Positions 27,835-38,804 of a DNA stretch of 64,000 nucleotides are shown piece after piece (the stretch's first letter is position 1; each line of letters starts with the position of its first letter). The translations under genes and the position numbers were made by a program. The stretch lies in assembly GCF_947495825.1 (NCBI RefSeq), contig NZ_CANMAH010000005.1:173838-237837 (forward strand), written 5' to 3'. This stretch comes from an uncultured Psychrobacter sp. (GTDB lineage: Bacteria > Pseudomonadota > Gammaproteobacteria > Pseudomonadales > Moraxellaceae). The notes beneath the pieces are model-generated. The model had not been told where the DNA came from. It did no database searches and saw nothing but the letters and a program-made list of their open reading frames with translations.

Positions 27835-29190
27835 CTAGCGCATGGTCACAAACTCTTCTGCACCCGTTGGATGGATGGCAACGGTATTATCAAAGTCAGC
27901 CTTAGTCGCGCCCATCTTAACTGCCACTGCAAACCCTTGCAGCATCTCATCGACACCGTAACCGATGCCATGTAGGCCAATGATTTTTTCGTCATCACCT
28001 AGGCACACCAGCTTCATCACGCATTTTTGACGATGCTGCGTCACCGCGCTATACATCGAGGTAAAGGTTGAGGTGTAGCACTTGATATTGTCTTTGCCAA
28101 ATTGGTTGACCGCATCGATCTCAGATAAGCCAATCGTCCCAATCGCAGGGTGAGTAAAGATAACCGTCGGTATCAAATCATAAACCAGATGCTCATCGGT
28201 CTTGTCGTTAAATAAGCGCTCAGACAAACGCCTGCCAGCGGCAATGGCTACTGGTGTCAAGTCGATGCTATTTTCGATAATATCACCGACCGCGTAAATA
28301 CCATCGACATTGGTATTTTGGAACTTATCGACTTTGATTTTGCCAAACTCGGTGGTTTCTACGCCTGTCACTTGCAGGTTGATGTTGTCGGTTGAAGGCG
28401 CGCGCCCAATCGCCCAAATCAGGCAATCGACCGTATCAAGCGTGCCATCTTTGGTACATAACTCTAAACAGCCATCTTCCTTTTTATTGACTTCCGTCAG
28501 TGTGGTGTTGGTATGCAAATGAATACCGTCTTGCTCCATCTCTATCAGTAGTGCCTCGACGATAGTATGATCAAACGAGCGCAGCGGTGAATGCTGACGG
28601 ACATATAAATGCACCTCAGCGCCGAGGCTGTTGAGCACGCCTGCGATTTCAACAGCGATATATCCTGCACCCGCGATAGCGACCCTTTTTGGCAAATGAG
28701 TCAATTTAAAAAAGCCATCAGAATCGATACCGTGCTCTGCGCCTTTGATATTAGGCTTAATAGGGTGACCACCCGTCGCGATTAAGATATGATCGGCAGT
28801 GATATGCTCGCCATTGACCTCAACCGTATTGGTATCGACAAATTTAGCAAAGCCTTTAATCACTTCCACGCCGTTTTTGGCCAGATTGTTGTCATAAGCG
28901 CGGTGAATGTTTTGGATATACTGCTGGCGGCTTTGTACCAGTTTTTGAAAGTCAAAGTTTTTTAATTCCACATCAAAGCCATAATCTGGCGCATACTTCT
29001 CAATCGCTTCGGCCACTTGCGCGCCGTACCACATCACCTTTTTGGGCACGCAGCCCCAGTTGACGCACGTGCCACCGAGTTGCTCCGCTTCGATAATGGC
29101 GCATTTTTTGCCGTAGCTTGCTGCGCGGTTGATCGAGGCAATACCACCGCTACCGCCGCCAATGGCGATATAATCATAATGCTTTGTCAT
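27835..29190 (-). CDS. gor: Glutathione-disulfide reductase
   Basis: Gor reduces oxidised glutathione with NADPH in the cytoplasm. The 451-residue protein starts with FAD-binding [15 protein letters not shown], has the redox disulfide C42-x4-C47 in [13 protein letters not shown], the NADPH-domain [24 protein letters not shown] and the C-terminal [12 protein letters not shown] supplying the catalytic His-Glu pair. Length and motifs are those of the E. coli enzyme (450 residues). It is a monocistronic gene with a terminator. Confidence 0.95.
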   Translation of the reverse strand: MTKHYDYIAIGGGSGGIASINRAASYGKKCAIIEAEQLGGTCVNWGCVPKKVMWYGAQVAEAIEKYAPDYGFDVELKNFDFQKLVQSRQQYIQNIHRAYDNNLAKNGVEVIKGFAKFVDTNTVEVNGEHITADHILIATGGHPIKPNIKGAEHGIDSDGFFKLTHLPKRVAIAGAGYIAVEIAGVLNSLGAEVHLYVRQHSPLRSFDHTIVEALLIEMEQDGIHLHTNTTLTEVNKKEDGCLELCTKDGTLDTVDCLIWAIGRAPSTDNINLQVTGVETTEFGKIKVDKFQNTNVDGIYAVGDIIENSIDLTPVAIAAGRRLSERLFNDKTDEHLVYDLIPTVIFTHPAIGTIGLSEIDAVNQFGKDNIKCYTSTFTSMYSAVTQHRQKCVMKLVCLGDDEKIIGLHGIGYGVDEMLQGFAVAVKMGATKADFDNTVAIHPTGAEEFVTMR

Positions 29191-29367
29191 TGTTATGTCT
29201 CTTTATTAAGTTTCGGTACAGTTTTGAACTCTATTGTAATGGGTATGGATAATCAATCTTACAAGTTTTTTATCATAAGGGTGTGCCAGCTAGCATCAGT
29301 TTGTAAAAGTATTTAAACAAAAATAGCCTAACACATAATAATCTCATTTAAACCTATCTAAACCTGC

Positions 29368-29820
29368 CTAGACTATGGCGCGACGTCTATAAAATAACAG
29401 CCCCGGAATGGACAGACCCAGCACCAACCCTGAGGTAACAAACAAGGCTTCGAATAAATACACCATCATTTGCCCAAATAACTCATCTGAGAAACCAAAA
29501 TAGCCTATCTGTACCATACTGACCATTGCCTTATAAGCAGCGATACCGGGCATCATACAGATGACACTAGGAGAGATTAGCGCTTTGGGCGGCAGGGTGT
29601 ATTTTTTAGAAAAGTACACACCCAAAAAGCTGGCAAGCATCGCCCCAAAAAAGCTGGCCACCACCAGATGGACGTGCTGATAGACGAGTGCTGTCTTTAG
29701 CCCAAAACCAAACGCCGTCATCAGCAAACACGGCAAAATATAGCGTTTGGGCACGCTAAACATCAGCGTCCAACCAAGGGTTATGATACATGACAGCACG
29801 ATAGTTTCAATGAACCACAT
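29368..29820 (-). CDS. Threonine/serine exporter family, small subunit (ThrE C-terminal domain type)
   Basis: The 150-residue protein has about four to five transmembrane helices and the ThrE_2/DUF3815-type signature (FGFGLKTALVYQHVHLVVASFFGAMLASFLGVYFSKKY, then PSVICMMPGIAAYKAM). In Corynebacterium ThrE, which exports threonine and serine, this domain is fused behind the one encoded by the next gene upstream. Here it is separate, one base downstream, so the two are almost certainly co-translated. The substrate is not established for this pair. Confidence 0.85.
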   Translation of the reverse strand: MWFIETIVLSCIITLGWTLMFSVPKRYILPCLLMTAFGFGLKTALVYQHVHLVVASFFGAMLASFLGVYFSKKYTLPPKALISPSVICMMPGIAAYKAMVSMVQIGYFGFSDELFGQMMVYLFEALFVTSGLVLGLSIPGLLFYRRRAIV

Positions 29821-29821
29821 C

Positions 29822-30637
29822 TTAAAACCCCCAATGCTGTATTTGTAGTAATATCAGCGCCATAACGATGCCTACGCACGCGGATAAGGTCAGCATATAG
29901 GTAAAGACCGCCCGCCCAACGCCAATATTGACATAGCCTTTTAGAATGTCTGAGAAAGAATTAATCAAAGGAAAGCTTGGCACCAATAACAGCACGCTAG
30001 AGGCAACCGCAATATCGGCATTATTACCAATATCAAAATAATAGGTTGTCGCGCCAATTAAAGAGGCGATAAAAGCTGTCACAATGACGGTAATAAAAGG
30101 ATTAAAATGATGCTTGGCTAAATAAATGCGCGTAAACATCGCTACCATGCCCGCGACGAATGTTACCCCAGTAATCGACCAACTGCCACCATTTAGATAA
30201 GCAAACGCGGCACAAGACGCCCCAACGAATATGCCCACCAGCCATGTTGGGTACACTGCCTTATCTAATTTATCAAACGCATGAATGGTGCGGTCCGTCA
30301 GCTCAGACTTTAGCTTGTCATTACGCCTTGCAGCTTCGGTTTTATTAACGATTTGCTGAATCTGTACCAGTAAATTGACATTGATACTTTGGTTAATGGT
30401 GTCTCTGGTAGTGGTGATACAGCGCTCATCGCAGATGGTGGTCAAGGTAATGGCATTAAAGTTCAGCGAGCACTCGACGCTACTCATTCCCAAAGCCAGC
30501 CCCAAGCGTTTGGATAAATCCACCACCACGGCAGACTCCGCGCCATATTGCATAAGAAGTAGGCCGCAGCGCACGCATAATCGAGTAATACGCTGCTGCT
30601 GTATGTAGCTGGTAGAGGTCATTGGAGGAGTATGCAT
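29822..30637 (-). CDS. Threonine/serine exporter family, large subunit (ThrE N-terminal domain type)
   Basis: The 271-residue protein contains the ThrE/DUF1212 region: a soluble N-terminal part (CGLLLMQYGAESAVVVDLSKRLG) followed by five hydrophobic helices (from about residue 130) including AFAYLNGGSWSITGVTFVAGM and LLLVPSFPLINSFSDILKGY. It is predicted to form an inner-membrane exporter with the small subunit encoded immediately downstream. The family exports amino acids or dicarboxylates depending on the member. It is divergent from the DUF503 gene. Confidence 0.85.
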   Translation of the reverse strand: MHTPPMTSTSYIQQQRITRLCVRCGLLLMQYGAESAVVVDLSKRLGLALGMSSVECSLNFNAITLTTICDERCITTTRDTINQSINVNLLVQIQQIVNKTEAARRNDKLKSELTDRTIHAFDKLDKAVYPTWLVGIFVGASCAAFAYLNGGSWSITGVTFVAGMVAMFTRIYLAKHHFNPFITVIVTAFIASLIGATTYYFDIGNNADIAVASSVLLLVPSFPLINSFSDILKGYVNIGVGRAVFTYMLTLSACVGIVMALILLQIQHWGF

Positions 30638-30739
30638 ATTGGCTGAGATATTGATATGGACAGAGGTAAAGATAGCATAACTTGCCCTGCTTATTTGCTA
30701 CTATTATAAAGCGTAAACCATTGCCGCAAGGAGAACAAA

Positions 30740-31021
30740 ATGCACATTGCTATCTTAACCCTGACTTTTGCGCTACCCGGATGTAGCTCACTTAAAGAAA
30801 AGCGCCAACGAATGGGCGGCTTGCACGCGCGCTTTGGCAATACGCCAAGCGTCGCCGTCTGTGAGAGCGGCGAGCGCGATCGGCATGACGCCAGCGAATG
30901 GACATTTGTTATCGTTGGATTATCCAAACGTGAAGTTGAGTCGCAATGTAGTCAAATTGAGGAGAAGATAGAGCGGACGGTGGATGCAAGAATGATGAAT
31001 GTTGAGAGGGAGTTTGTTTAG
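30740..31021 (+). CDS. DUF503-family protein
   Basis: The 93-residue protein begins MHIAILTLTFALPGCSSLKEKR, with the SLKEKR motif that marks DUF503 (YlxP-like) proteins, and continues to the usual C-terminal DxxMMNVEREFV. B. subtilis YlxP is encoded beside rbfA and is thought to relate to ribosome or translation functions; no activity is proven. A strong AAGGAGAAC ribosome-binding site precedes the ATG. It ends 26 bases before the converging KAP NTPase gene. Confidence 0.87.
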   Translation: MHIAILTLTFALPGCSSLKEKRQRMGGLHARFGNTPSVAVCESGERDRHDASEWTFVIVGLSKREVESQCSQIEEKIERTVDARMMNVEREFV

Positions 31022-31047
31022 GTTATTAGCTTTCACTAGCCTACGAG

Positions 31048-32826
31048 CTAAGTTAGGTTTTCTGTTAAATTATTAGTATTATCTAACCACATTTTTATAG
31101 AAGGTTCGTTGTTCGGATTATCAACAATGTTCTCTTGCAGTAGTTCCAGTATCCATAGTCTAATTTCTTCACGTTTACCGTTAATCTCTCCTAGACATGG
31201 ATGTAACAAAATTGAATGGATAAATAATTTACGATATCTTTGGTCATTTTCAATATCTGCCCAAATCACCTTTCTCAAAATATCTTTATCAATTAACTGA
31301 AGAGTTTCTTTATCATCGGGGTAATGTACTCTACGACTCTGTTTATGAAACTTTAAAAAAATTGAGAGAATAGTATGAGAGTTAAAGCTATTAGCCTTAA
31401 AACTCTCTATTGTATCAATAGTAAAACTATAGAATCTATCTTTAGACTTTCTGCCAAACGAATAGAAGTCATCTACAGATATATGACCTTTAGATGACCT
31501 AACTGATTGTTCAATATATCTTTTAATATGGCTTTCAAGTTGAGTAGCCAAGTCTGACCTATTGCTAGTTTCAAGAATATCACAATAAAAGCTTAAGTTA
31601 CTTAATTGATCTGAAGATAGACTGCTACAAGCTACATAGTATAATCTTTCAGGAAATCTTGGTTTTATATCCAAGTTATGAAACTCTTGTAATACTTGGG
31701 TCTTCAACCTGCTATCTTCTAAGTTTTTTTCATTAAGAATATCTTTCTCATTTAGAAGTTTCGCCATATTACTTTTTAGGTCTAAATCTCTAACCAATGA
31801 AACAACGAAGTGACCCCAACCTGAAATAATGAAATTTGAAATGAATGGGTCGATAATATCTCGAATTTCGTTAAGTTTTTCAAACTGTTTGAGAGTGTGT
31901 AAGTCTGCCTTAGATGATATTTCACTGGAAGATGATTTTAAGTCGATGAGCAGATCTGAAAAAACTGGATTATTTTCATCAAAAATCGTTATAAATGAGT
32001 CAAAATTTATCTCTAAACCTAGTGATTTAGGCATATCATGCGCAAACATAATTACTAAAAGAAACTCTAATATTTGTTTCTTACTGGCGAAAGACAGTTC
32101 ACTACCTGAGCTATCTATTATAATCTTGAAAGTGTTCTGTACACGTTGATAAAATCTTAAGTTCTTGATATTTAATGTTTGATAGAAACGCTCGTATATA
32201 GAAAGCAGGTCATTATCATTAACTATATTATTCTTAATAATGGTTATTGATTCGCTTAGAGTTAAGACTTCATCAAATACTTTTTCTTTGTAATCCTGAA
32301 ATTTTTTATCAGCTTCCTTCTCGTGTAGTAAAACAATAACTTTGCATTTCTTTTCTAAATTTAAATGATTAACCAGCCCCATCACGTCTTTAATATCTAA
32401 TTTGTCTGATATTCGCTCAATATCATCTATACATATTAAGGTCTCATTAACCATATTAGATATAGTACTAGTAATCATACTTTTGCTAAGAGATAGAGCA
32501 ACACCACTGCCTTCAATCTTAGGTAGATCAACTGCATCAATTGTGTTTTGAAAAACCTTCTTTATTCCAGATAAGTTATCACTGCTCTGTGATGTAGAGT
32601 AAGATTTGATAGCTATTTCAAATTTCAAGGCATCCAATGAATCAATGCCGAATAAGGATACATAAGCAATTTTCTTAACTCGGAAATTCTCCCGATATTT
32701 TTTACAGAAACTCTTCCAAAAATATGTTTTTCCAACCCCCCATTCTCCAGTCAGTGCAATAGCAAAAGAATCGTCAGTATTGACTAGCTCTAAAAGCCTC
32801 TTCTCAAGATTTTCTACATTTGCCAT
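31048..32826 (-). CDS. KAP-type P-loop NTPase, candidate accessory or phage-defence gene
   Basis: The 592-residue protein has a Walker A motif GEWGVGKT (G27-T34) only 26 residues from its start, and a Walker B motif LICIDDIER with D134-D135. The GEWGxGKT form and LLHEKEA after strand 4 are typical of KAP family NTPases (named for Kidins220 and PifA, the F-plasmid protein that blocks phage T7). No transmembrane helix is evident. The rest (170-592) is a helical, Lys/Ser/Asp/Asn-rich region that I cannot assign. Codon and base use are visibly more A+T-rich than in flanking DUF503 and uvrA, which suggests acquisition by transfer. There is no adjacent integrase or partner gene. A defence role is inference. 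Confidence 0.75.
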   Translation of the reverse strand: MANVENLEKRLLELVNTDDSFAIALTGEWGVGKTYFWKSFCKKYRENFRVKKIAYVSLFGIDSLDALKFEIAIKSYSTSQSSDNLSGIKKVFQNTIDAVDLPKIEGSGVALSLSKSMITSTISNMVNETLICIDDIERISDKLDIKDVMGLVNHLNLEKKCKVIVLLHEKEADKKFQDYKEKVFDEVLTLSESITIIKNNIVNDNDLLSIYERFYQTLNIKNLRFYQRVQNTFKIIIDSSGSELSFASKKQILEFLLVIMFAHDMPKSLGLEINFDSFITIFDENNPVFSDLLIDLKSSSSEISSKADLHTLKQFEKLNEIRDIIDPFISNFIISGWGHFVVSLVRDLDLKSNMAKLLNEKDILNEKNLEDSRLKTQVLQEFHNLDIKPRFPERLYYVACSSLSSDQLSNLSFYCDILETSNRSDLATQLESHIKRYIEQSVRSSKGHISVDDFYSFGRKSKDRFYSFTIDTIESFKANSFNSHTILSIFLKFHKQSRRVHYPDDKETLQLIDKDILRKVIWADIENDQRYRKLFIHSILLHPCLGEINGKREEIRLWILELLQENIVDNPNNEPSIKMWLDNTNNLTENLT

Positions 32827-32897
32827 TACTCATTACCTTACAGATGTTTTTAAAATAATAATTATATTAACACCGAACCTGAGGCTTACCCAACAAA

Positions 32898-32925
32898 AAA
32901 GACCACCCCCTAAAGAGCAGCCTTT
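32898..32925 (-). terminator. Probable terminator of uvrA
   Basis: On the minus strand an 11-base arm beginning AAAGGCTGCTC pairs, with several G-U pairs, with GGGTGGTCTTT and is followed by a T run. It lies about 25 bases beyond the uvrA stop codon and before the start of the downstream NTPase gene, separating the two transcripts. Confidence 0.65.
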
Positions 32926-32950
32926 AAATTAAAACCAAACAAATAACCTA

Positions 32951-35857
32951 TTAACTCACTTCTTTCATCGCCTGTTTAAGCATCGGCTTCAAGAACTCAC
33001 CAGTATACGAGCCTTTGACTTCTGCCACTTCCTCAGGCGTACCTTCAGCGATGATCATGCCGCCGCCTTTACCGCCTTCAGGGCCCAGATCAATCACCCA
33101 ATCGGCGGTTTTTATGACATCGAGGTTGTGCTCGATGACCACGATGGTATTGCCTTTATCACGCAGCGCATGCAAGATATTAAGCAACTTATCGATATCA
33201 TGGAAATGCAGGCCAGTGGTCGGCTCATCCAAGATATATAGCGTTTGTCCCGTGTCACGCTTGGCCAGCTCACGCGCCAGTTTGACTCGCTGCGCTTCAC
33301 CGCCCGATAGGGTAGGCGCGGATTGACCAAGACGAATGTAGCTAAGCCCCACATCCATCAATGCTTGCAGACGACGATAAATCGCAGGAATGGCTGAGAA
33401 AAACTCAGTCGCATCCTCCACCGTCATCTCTAGCACATCGGCGATGGTTTTGCCTTTATAGTAAATCTCTAGCGTCTCACGGTTATAGCGTTTGCCGTGG
33501 CAGCTATCGCACGGCACATACATATCAGGCAAGAAGTGCATCTCAACTTTGATAAGACCATCGCCTTGGCATACTTCACAGCGTCCGCCTTTGACATTGA
33601 AGCTAAAGCGGCCTGCCTTATAGCCACGAGCGCGCGCTTCTGGTGTCTGGGCAAACATCTCACGCACTGGAGTGAAGACGCCAGTATAAGTGGCTGGGTT
33701 TGAGCGCGGTGTACGGCCGATTGGGCTTTGATCGATATCGACCATTTTGTCCAAATGCTCAAGGCCGCTGATACTGTCATGCTTGTCCGCAATAAGGGTA
33801 GAAGCGTTATTTAACTGAGTTGCAGCGATAGGCATTAAGGTGCGGTTAATCAAGGTTGATTTACCCGAGCCTGATACGCCAGTGACACAGGTCATCACAC
33901 CGACTGGCAAGCTCAAATCGACGTCTTTTAAGTTATTACCCGTCGCGCCTTTTAGCTCAATACTCATCGGTAATTTTTTAGGCTTAGCTTTACCTTTGGC
34001 TTCCACTTCGATGGTTTTGGCTTTGTGACGTACTTTTGGGATTTCGATTTTTTTCTCACCAGACATATATTGTCCGGTCAGCGAGTCTGGGGTCGCCATA
34101 ATCTCATCGATCGTACCTTGCGCGATGATGTGACCGCCATGCACGCCTGCGCCGACACCGATATCGATGACATGATCCGCTTGACGAATCGCATCTTCAT
34201 CATGCTCAACGACCAGTACCGTATTACCCAAGTCACGCAGCCGCGTTAGAGTCTTTAGCAAGCGATCATTGTCACGCTGATGCAGACCGATTGACGGCTC
34301 ATCGAGCACATACATAACGCCCATGAGACCAGCACCGATTTGGCTAGCAAGACGGATACGCTGTGCTTCACCGCCCGATAGCGTCTCAGCAGAGCGGGCA
34401 AGGGTCAGATAGTCGAGTCCGACGCTAACAAGGAAGTTTAGGCGCTCATTGATTTCTTTAAATATTTTTTCTGCCACTTCACCTTTGTGACCGCTGATTT
34501 TGAGGGTTTTATAATAGTCCGCGGCATCACCGATAGAGAGCTTGACGATATCGGCGATGGTTTGCTCATCGACGCGCACGTTGCGCGAGATTTCATTGAG
34601 ACGCGCGCCATCACAGACATTACAGGTGGTGTCGGCCAGATACTTTGCCAGCTCATCACGCACAAGGTTACTTTGCGTTTTGGCATAACGACGCTCAAGA
34701 TAGGGCAATACGCCTTCAAATGGTACCGTCTTATTGGTCTTACGGCCGCGCTCATCGGTGAAGTTAAAGCTCAGTTTTTCTTTACCAGAGCCGTGCATGA
34801 TAAGGTCTTGCTGCTTTGATGATAGCGCTTGCCACGGCGTATCCATATCGATATCAAAGTGCTTGCAGACGGTAGAGAGCAGACCAAAATAATAAGCATG
34901 ACGCTTGTCCCAACCATTAATCGCGCCTTGGTTGAGGGATTTTTCATGATGGGTAATCAGCTTCTCAGCAGCGAAATACTGACGTTTACCTAAACCGTCA
35001 CAGCTTGGACAAGCGCCGTATGGGTTGTTAAAACTAAACATCCGCGGCTCAAGCTCAGGCACTGCTCGGTCACAGACAGGGCACGAGTGCTTCGACGACA
35101 TGACTTGATTGGCGTCCCCGCCCTCGGAAGGATTGCCATCCATAAAGTGTAGCGTGACAAGACCTTGACCCAAGCGCAGGGCAGTCTCCAAACTTTCAGC
35201 GACACGGTTACCCAAGTCGTCACGGACTTTAAAACGATCGACGACGACTTCGATGGTGTGTTTTTTCTTTTTATCGAGCGTGGGTAGCTCATCAGTATCA
35301 TAGACATCGCCATCGACACGCACGCGCACAAAGCCTTGCCCAATCAATTGCTCAAGCAAGACTGTATGCTCGCCTTTGCGCTCACGAATCACAGGAGCCA
35401 GTATCATAAGCTTGGTATCAGTAGGCAATGCCATGACTTGATCGACCATTTCAGTCACTGACTGGGCAACCATGGGTTCGCCATGCTCAGGGCAATAAGG
35501 CGTGCCGATACGGGCATAAAGCAGGCGCAAATAATCATAAATCTCGGTAATGGTACCAACCGTCGAGCGCGGATTATGGTTGGTTGATTTTTGCTCAATG
35601 GCAATAGCAGGGGAGAGTCCTTCGATGCTATCGACTTCGGGCTTCTCCATTTGTGATAAAAACTGACGCGCATAGGCGGACAGACTTTCGACATAACGGC
35701 GTTGTCCTTCAGCATATAGGGTGTCAAATGCCAAAGACGACTTACCAGAGCCAGATAAGCCTGTAATTACCACGAACTTATCACGTGGAATGTCCAGATC
35801 GATGTTTTTTAGGTTATGAGTGCGGGCGCCGCGTATTGCAATGTGGTCATTTGCCAT
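32951..35857 (-). CDS. uvrA: Excinuclease ABC subunit A
   Basis: UvrA recognises bulky DNA lesions with UvrB in nucleotide excision repair. The 968-residue protein is full length (E. coli 940). It has two ABC ATPase modules, the first with Walker [10 protein letters not shown] (33-41) and signature [16 protein letters not shown], the second with [14 protein letters not shown] and [16 protein letters not shown]. Zinc-binding modules are seen as CPVC...CPSC and CEVC...CDSC. It is divergent from the MFS-ssb genes, the arrangement usual in Moraxellaceae. I saw no LexA-type SOS box upstream. Confidence 0.97.
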   Translation of the reverse strand: MANDHIAIRGARTHNLKNIDLDIPRDKFVVITGLSGSGKSSLAFDTLYAEGQRRYVESLSAYARQFLSQMEKPEVDSIEGLSPAIAIEQKSTNHNPRSTVGTITEIYDYLRLLYARIGTPYCPEHGEPMVAQSVTEMVDQVMALPTDTKLMILAPVIRERKGEHTVLLEQLIGQGFVRVRVDGDVYDTDELPTLDKKKKHTIEVVVDRFKVRDDLGNRVAESLETALRLGQGLVTLHFMDGNPSEGGDANQVMSSKHSCPVCDRAVPELEPRMFSFNNPYGACPSCDGLGKRQYFAAEKLITHHEKSLNQGAINGWDKRHAYYFGLLSTVCKHFDIDMDTPWQALSSKQQDLIMHGSGKEKLSFNFTDERGRKTNKTVPFEGVLPYLERRYAKTQSNLVRDELAKYLADTTCNVCDGARLNEISRNVRVDEQTIADIVKLSIGDAADYYKTLKISGHKGEVAEKIFKEINERLNFLVSVGLDYLTLARSAETLSGGEAQRIRLASQIGAGLMGVMYVLDEPSIGLHQRDNDRLLKTLTRLRDLGNTVLVVEHDEDAIRQADHVIDIGVGAGVHGGHIIAQGTIDEIMATPDSLTGQYMSGEKKIEIPKVRHKAKTIEVEAKGKAKPKKLPMSIELKGATGNNLKDVDLSLPVGVMTCVTGVSGSGKSTLINRTLMPIAATQLNNASTLIADKHDSISGLEHLDKMVDIDQSPIGRTPRSNPATYTGVFTPVREMFAQTPEARARGYKAGRFSFNVKGGRCEVCQGDGLIKVEMHFLPDMYVPCDSCHGKRYNRETLEIYYKGKTIADVLEMTVEDATEFFSAIPAIYRRLQALMDVGLSYIRLGQSAPTLSGGEAQRVKLARELAKRDTGQTLYILDEPTTGLHFHDIDKLLNILHALRDKGNTIVVIEHNLDVIKTADWVIDLGPEGGKGGGMIIAEGTPEEVAEVKGSYTGEFLKPMLKQAMKEVS

Positions 35858-36680
35858 CGGTTACAGGTTTCCTATTTGCTAAAAACGTTATTAAAACAAC
35901 TATGTGTGTATGGTCATAAAATATGAATCAAATTAAATAACATAAGGATGCTACTTCATTTAAATATGATGCGTTTAATTGTAAGTTATAAAGTTTTATG
36001 GCGGCTACTTATGAAAATAGCTGCATCAACTATTTATCAAGTACTACTTATCCAAATGTTAAGCCATTCTATTTATCAAAGCACTAGTGGCTAAAATTAA
36101 CAAAAGTTCAAATTAAAGTATGATTAATAAGATTATTGTTCGGTCACTAAGTTTTTGATGTTTTTTTAATCACTACATCAATTTTTAAGTTTATATAAAG
36201 TAATCAGTTAATACTCTAGTATTACAACAAGATAGACTCATATTAAAAAGATATTAGTAAGCCAATTCTATATTTTTAAATGTTATACAACACAGATTAC
36301 GATAACATTGTTCGCATTCGTAAAATTATTCTGTTCGGATGTTTTTTTATCATATTTTGTATAACGTTTTACTTTATTGTCATGCAAGTGCCATTATTCA
36401 AGGTATGATTCTGTATTAGATGCACTTAGTAACAAAACTGTCTAGTAAGATAAATGGGTTGCGAATAGATAGTCTATGGTCAGTCTACTTTTAGAGAGAG
36501 GCGACTATAGGCTGCCTTGGTGAGCAGGTAAAAGTTTCGGCAACCAAGGAGCGAATGTTTTATACTGTGGGGCTTGATTGACAAGTTAGGCTGATCGCAT
36601 GAGCCTGTATCGATGGCGCTACATAATCGACAGTCAGATAAAAAGGTCAGATCAGCGATGATAATATCAGTGAGGCAAGT
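35858..36680. other. Long A+T-rich intergenic region between uvrA and the MFS transporter gene
   Basis: This 823-base gene-free stretch lies between divergent genes. The left 600 bases are very A+T-rich with many stop codons in all frames. The right part (about 36,470-36,680) is less A+T-rich. A 122-codon minus-strand frame here overlaps the MFS start and does not look like protein. I found no hairpin with a T run, no tRNA and no CTGT-N8-ACAG box. It presumably holds the uvrA and MFS promoters and possibly an unrecognised RNA. Confidence 0.4.
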
Positions 36681-38045
36681 ATGAATAGCGTAGAAAAACG
36701 GGCAATTCTCGGGGTCGGTGGTATATTTGCCTTGCGGATGATTGGCTTGTTTATGATTGTGCCTGTTTTCTCTGTATATGGTGACAACTATGCGTATGCC
36801 ACGCCGTTTTTGATTGGTTTGGCCGTTGGTATTTATGGGCTTGGGCAAGCGATTTTTCAGATACCGATGAGCCTTGCTGCCGATAAATTTCCGCGTAAAC
36901 CGATTATCTTTTTGGGTCTGATATTATTTGCTTTGGGCGGTATCATCGCGGCTAACGCGACAGATATTTATGAGGTTATTATCGGCCGGGCGCTGGCAGG
37001 GAGCGGTGCGGTCTCGGCGGTGCTGATGGCATTGTTAGCTGATGTGACACGAGAAGAGATGCGCACCAAAGCAATGGCAACGATGGGGCTGACTATTGCC
37101 ACCTCCATTATGCTCGCTTTAGCTTTTGGCCCACTACTGGTGGGTTCGCTTGGTATTTCAGATCTGTTTTGGCTGACATCAGGATTTGCTGTTTTGGCAA
37201 TGCTGCTACTTTTTGTCGTACCCACGCCGCTACGTGTGCTCAAGCACAATTTAGACAATAAATCGATTGGTCAGCAGTTGGCAAGCGTGCTAAAAATTGG
37301 CGATTTAAACCGTTTGCATATCAGTATTTTTGCGCTACACCTGACCATGACGGCGATATTTGTGATTTTACCGCACCAGCTTTCTGAGGTGCTGGGTTTG
37401 TCGGTTCGTCAGCAGGGCTTGATGTATTTGCCGCTATTATTTATCGGCTTTGCGGTGGCGATACCTTTTATTATCATCGCTGAGAAGAAACGCAAAATGC
37501 GTCAGGTGTTTTTGGGTGCAATTGGTCTGATGACCGCTGCCCTTGCGTTACTGGCGCTGGGTAGTCAAGTGGGTGTCGGAATTATCTTGGGGTTGCTCTT
37601 ATACTTTATGGGTTTTAACTTACTCGAAGCGACAATTCCTTCTTGGATATCCAAACGCGCGCCAGTGGCAAATAAAGCGACGGCCATGGGGCTTAATTCG
37701 TCCAGTCAGTTTTTTGGGGCATTTGTTGGCGGGGCGATGGGTGGCTTACTGTTGACGCAGCCAAATTTGCTAGCGTGGGGCATACTGGCACTGATTATGG
37801 GCGTAGCGCTACTTATCATTATTCCGATTGCGCAGCCGCCTTATTTGTCGAGTACTACCGTCACTATTCCCAAAAATATCGATATACAAGATTGGTCACG
37901 GCAGATGTTGGCGGTAGATGGCGTCGATGAGCTGGTGGTCATGGCAAAGGAGCAAGTAGCGTATCTTAAACTTGACAAAACCCAACTGACAGATTCTTCA
38001 CGACAAGCGTTGTCGCATTTGGCACAAAGCCCCCTAGATATTTAA
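36681..38045 (+). CDS. Major facilitator superfamily transporter, YajR-like
   Basis: The 454-residue protein has 12 hydrophobic helices to about residue 390, with the MFS loop motif DKFPRKPIIFLGL (about 69-81). A C-terminal soluble segment (about 400-454, SRQMLAVDGVDELVVMAKEQVAYLKLDK) recalls the small ferredoxin-like YAM domain of E. coli YajR. It lies between uvrA and ssb, the conserved Moraxellaceae order. The substrate is unknown. It ends 107 bases before ssb. Confidence 0.87.
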   Translation: MNSVEKRAILGVGGIFALRMIGLFMIVPVFSVYGDNYAYATPFLIGLAVGIYGLGQAIFQIPMSLAADKFPRKPIIFLGLILFALGGIIAANATDIYEVIIGRALAGSGAVSAVLMALLADVTREEMRTKAMATMGLTIATSIMLALAFGPLLVGSLGISDLFWLTSGFAVLAMLLLFVVPTPLRVLKHNLDNKSIGQQLASVLKIGDLNRLHISIFALHLTMTAIFVILPHQLSEVLGLSVRQQGLMYLPLLFIGFAVAIPFIIIAEKKRKMRQVFLGAIGLMTAALALLALGSQVGVGIILGLLLYFMGFNLLEATIPSWISKRAPVANKATAMGLNSSSQFFGAFVGGAMGGLLLTQPNLLAWGILALIMGVALLIIIPIAQPPYLSSTTVTIPKNIDIQDWSRQMLAVDGVDELVVMAKEQVAYLKLDKTQLTDSSRQALSHLAQSPLDI

Positions 38046-38152
38046 ACAAAAATTGGTTAAAGTAAAATTAAATTACTGATAGTATGAATTGGTTTCAATA
38101 AATGACAGTTCACACGATCTATTAAATTATTCATAAGTAAAAGGACGGTATC

Positions 38153-38749
38153 ATGCGCGGAGTTAATAAAGTTATCATTATCGGTAACCTTGGAGCAGAC
38201 CCTGAGGCACGTCAATTTAATAACGGCGGTAGTGTGACCAATATTTCGGTCGCAACGTCAGAGCAATGGACAGACAAACAAAGCGGTGAAAAAAGAGAAG
38301 CGACAGAATGGCACCGTATTGCATTGTTTAATCGTCTAGGCGAGATTGCCGCGCAGTACCTTCGTAAAGGCAGCAAAGTATATATTGAAGGCAGTTTGCG
38401 TACGCGTAAATATCAAGATCAAAATGGCCAAGATCGTTATATTACTGAGATTCGTGCTGAGCAAATGCAGATGCTAGATAGTGCGGGTGGTGGTCAAAGC
38501 CAAGGCGGAGGCTATGGCAATCAAGGCGGTCAAAACAGCTTCGGTCAGCAAGGTGGGTACAACCAAGCTGGCGGTGTAGCAGCCCAAGGTATGGCGCAGG
38601 GCGGCAACCAAGGTGATTATAACAATCAAAACACTTATAACAACCAAAGTGCCCCTCAGCAAAACCCGTTTAATCAGCCTAATCAAACGCCAACCCAAAA
38701 GCCTACAGCGATGCCAGATGGCCCTGTCGATGATGATATTCCTTTCTAG
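38153..38749 (+). CDS. ssb: Single-stranded DNA-binding protein
   Basis: SSB coats single-stranded DNA in replication, repair and recombination. The 198-residue protein has the OB-fold (1-112; [20 protein letters not shown], then [29 protein letters not shown]), a Gly/Gln/Asn-rich linker (about 115-185) and the acidic tip DDDIPF that recruits partner proteins. An AAGGACGG ribosome-binding site precedes the ATG. A strong terminator follows. Confidence 0.97.
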   Translation: MRGVNKVIIIGNLGADPEARQFNNGGSVTNISVATSEQWTDKQSGEKREATEWHRIALFNRLGEIAAQYLRKGSKVYIEGSLRTRKYQDQNGQDRYITEIRAEQMQMLDSAGGGQSQGGGYGNQGGQNSFGQQGGYNQAGGVAAQGMAQGGNQGDYNNQNTYNNQSAPQQNPFNQPNQTPTQKPTAMPDGPVDDDIPF

Positions 38750-38804
38750 GATATACCTAAGATATATCTGTAAAGCGTATTAAAAAGTATATAATTTCAA
38801 AACC

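Noticed and set aside
33015..35727. Many open frames of 60-117 codons on both strands within uvrA
   Set aside because: They are shadows of a long conserved gene and have no independent protein features.
35858..36680. LexA-type SOS box (CTGT-N8-ACAG) upstream of uvrA
   Set aside because: None was seen by eye. This fits Moraxellaceae that lack a classical LexA, but a matrix scan was not possible.
36480..36848. 122-codon minus-strand frame upstream of the MFS gene
   Set aside because: It overlaps the MFS gene start, has low-complexity composition and no recognisable domain or ribosome-binding site.
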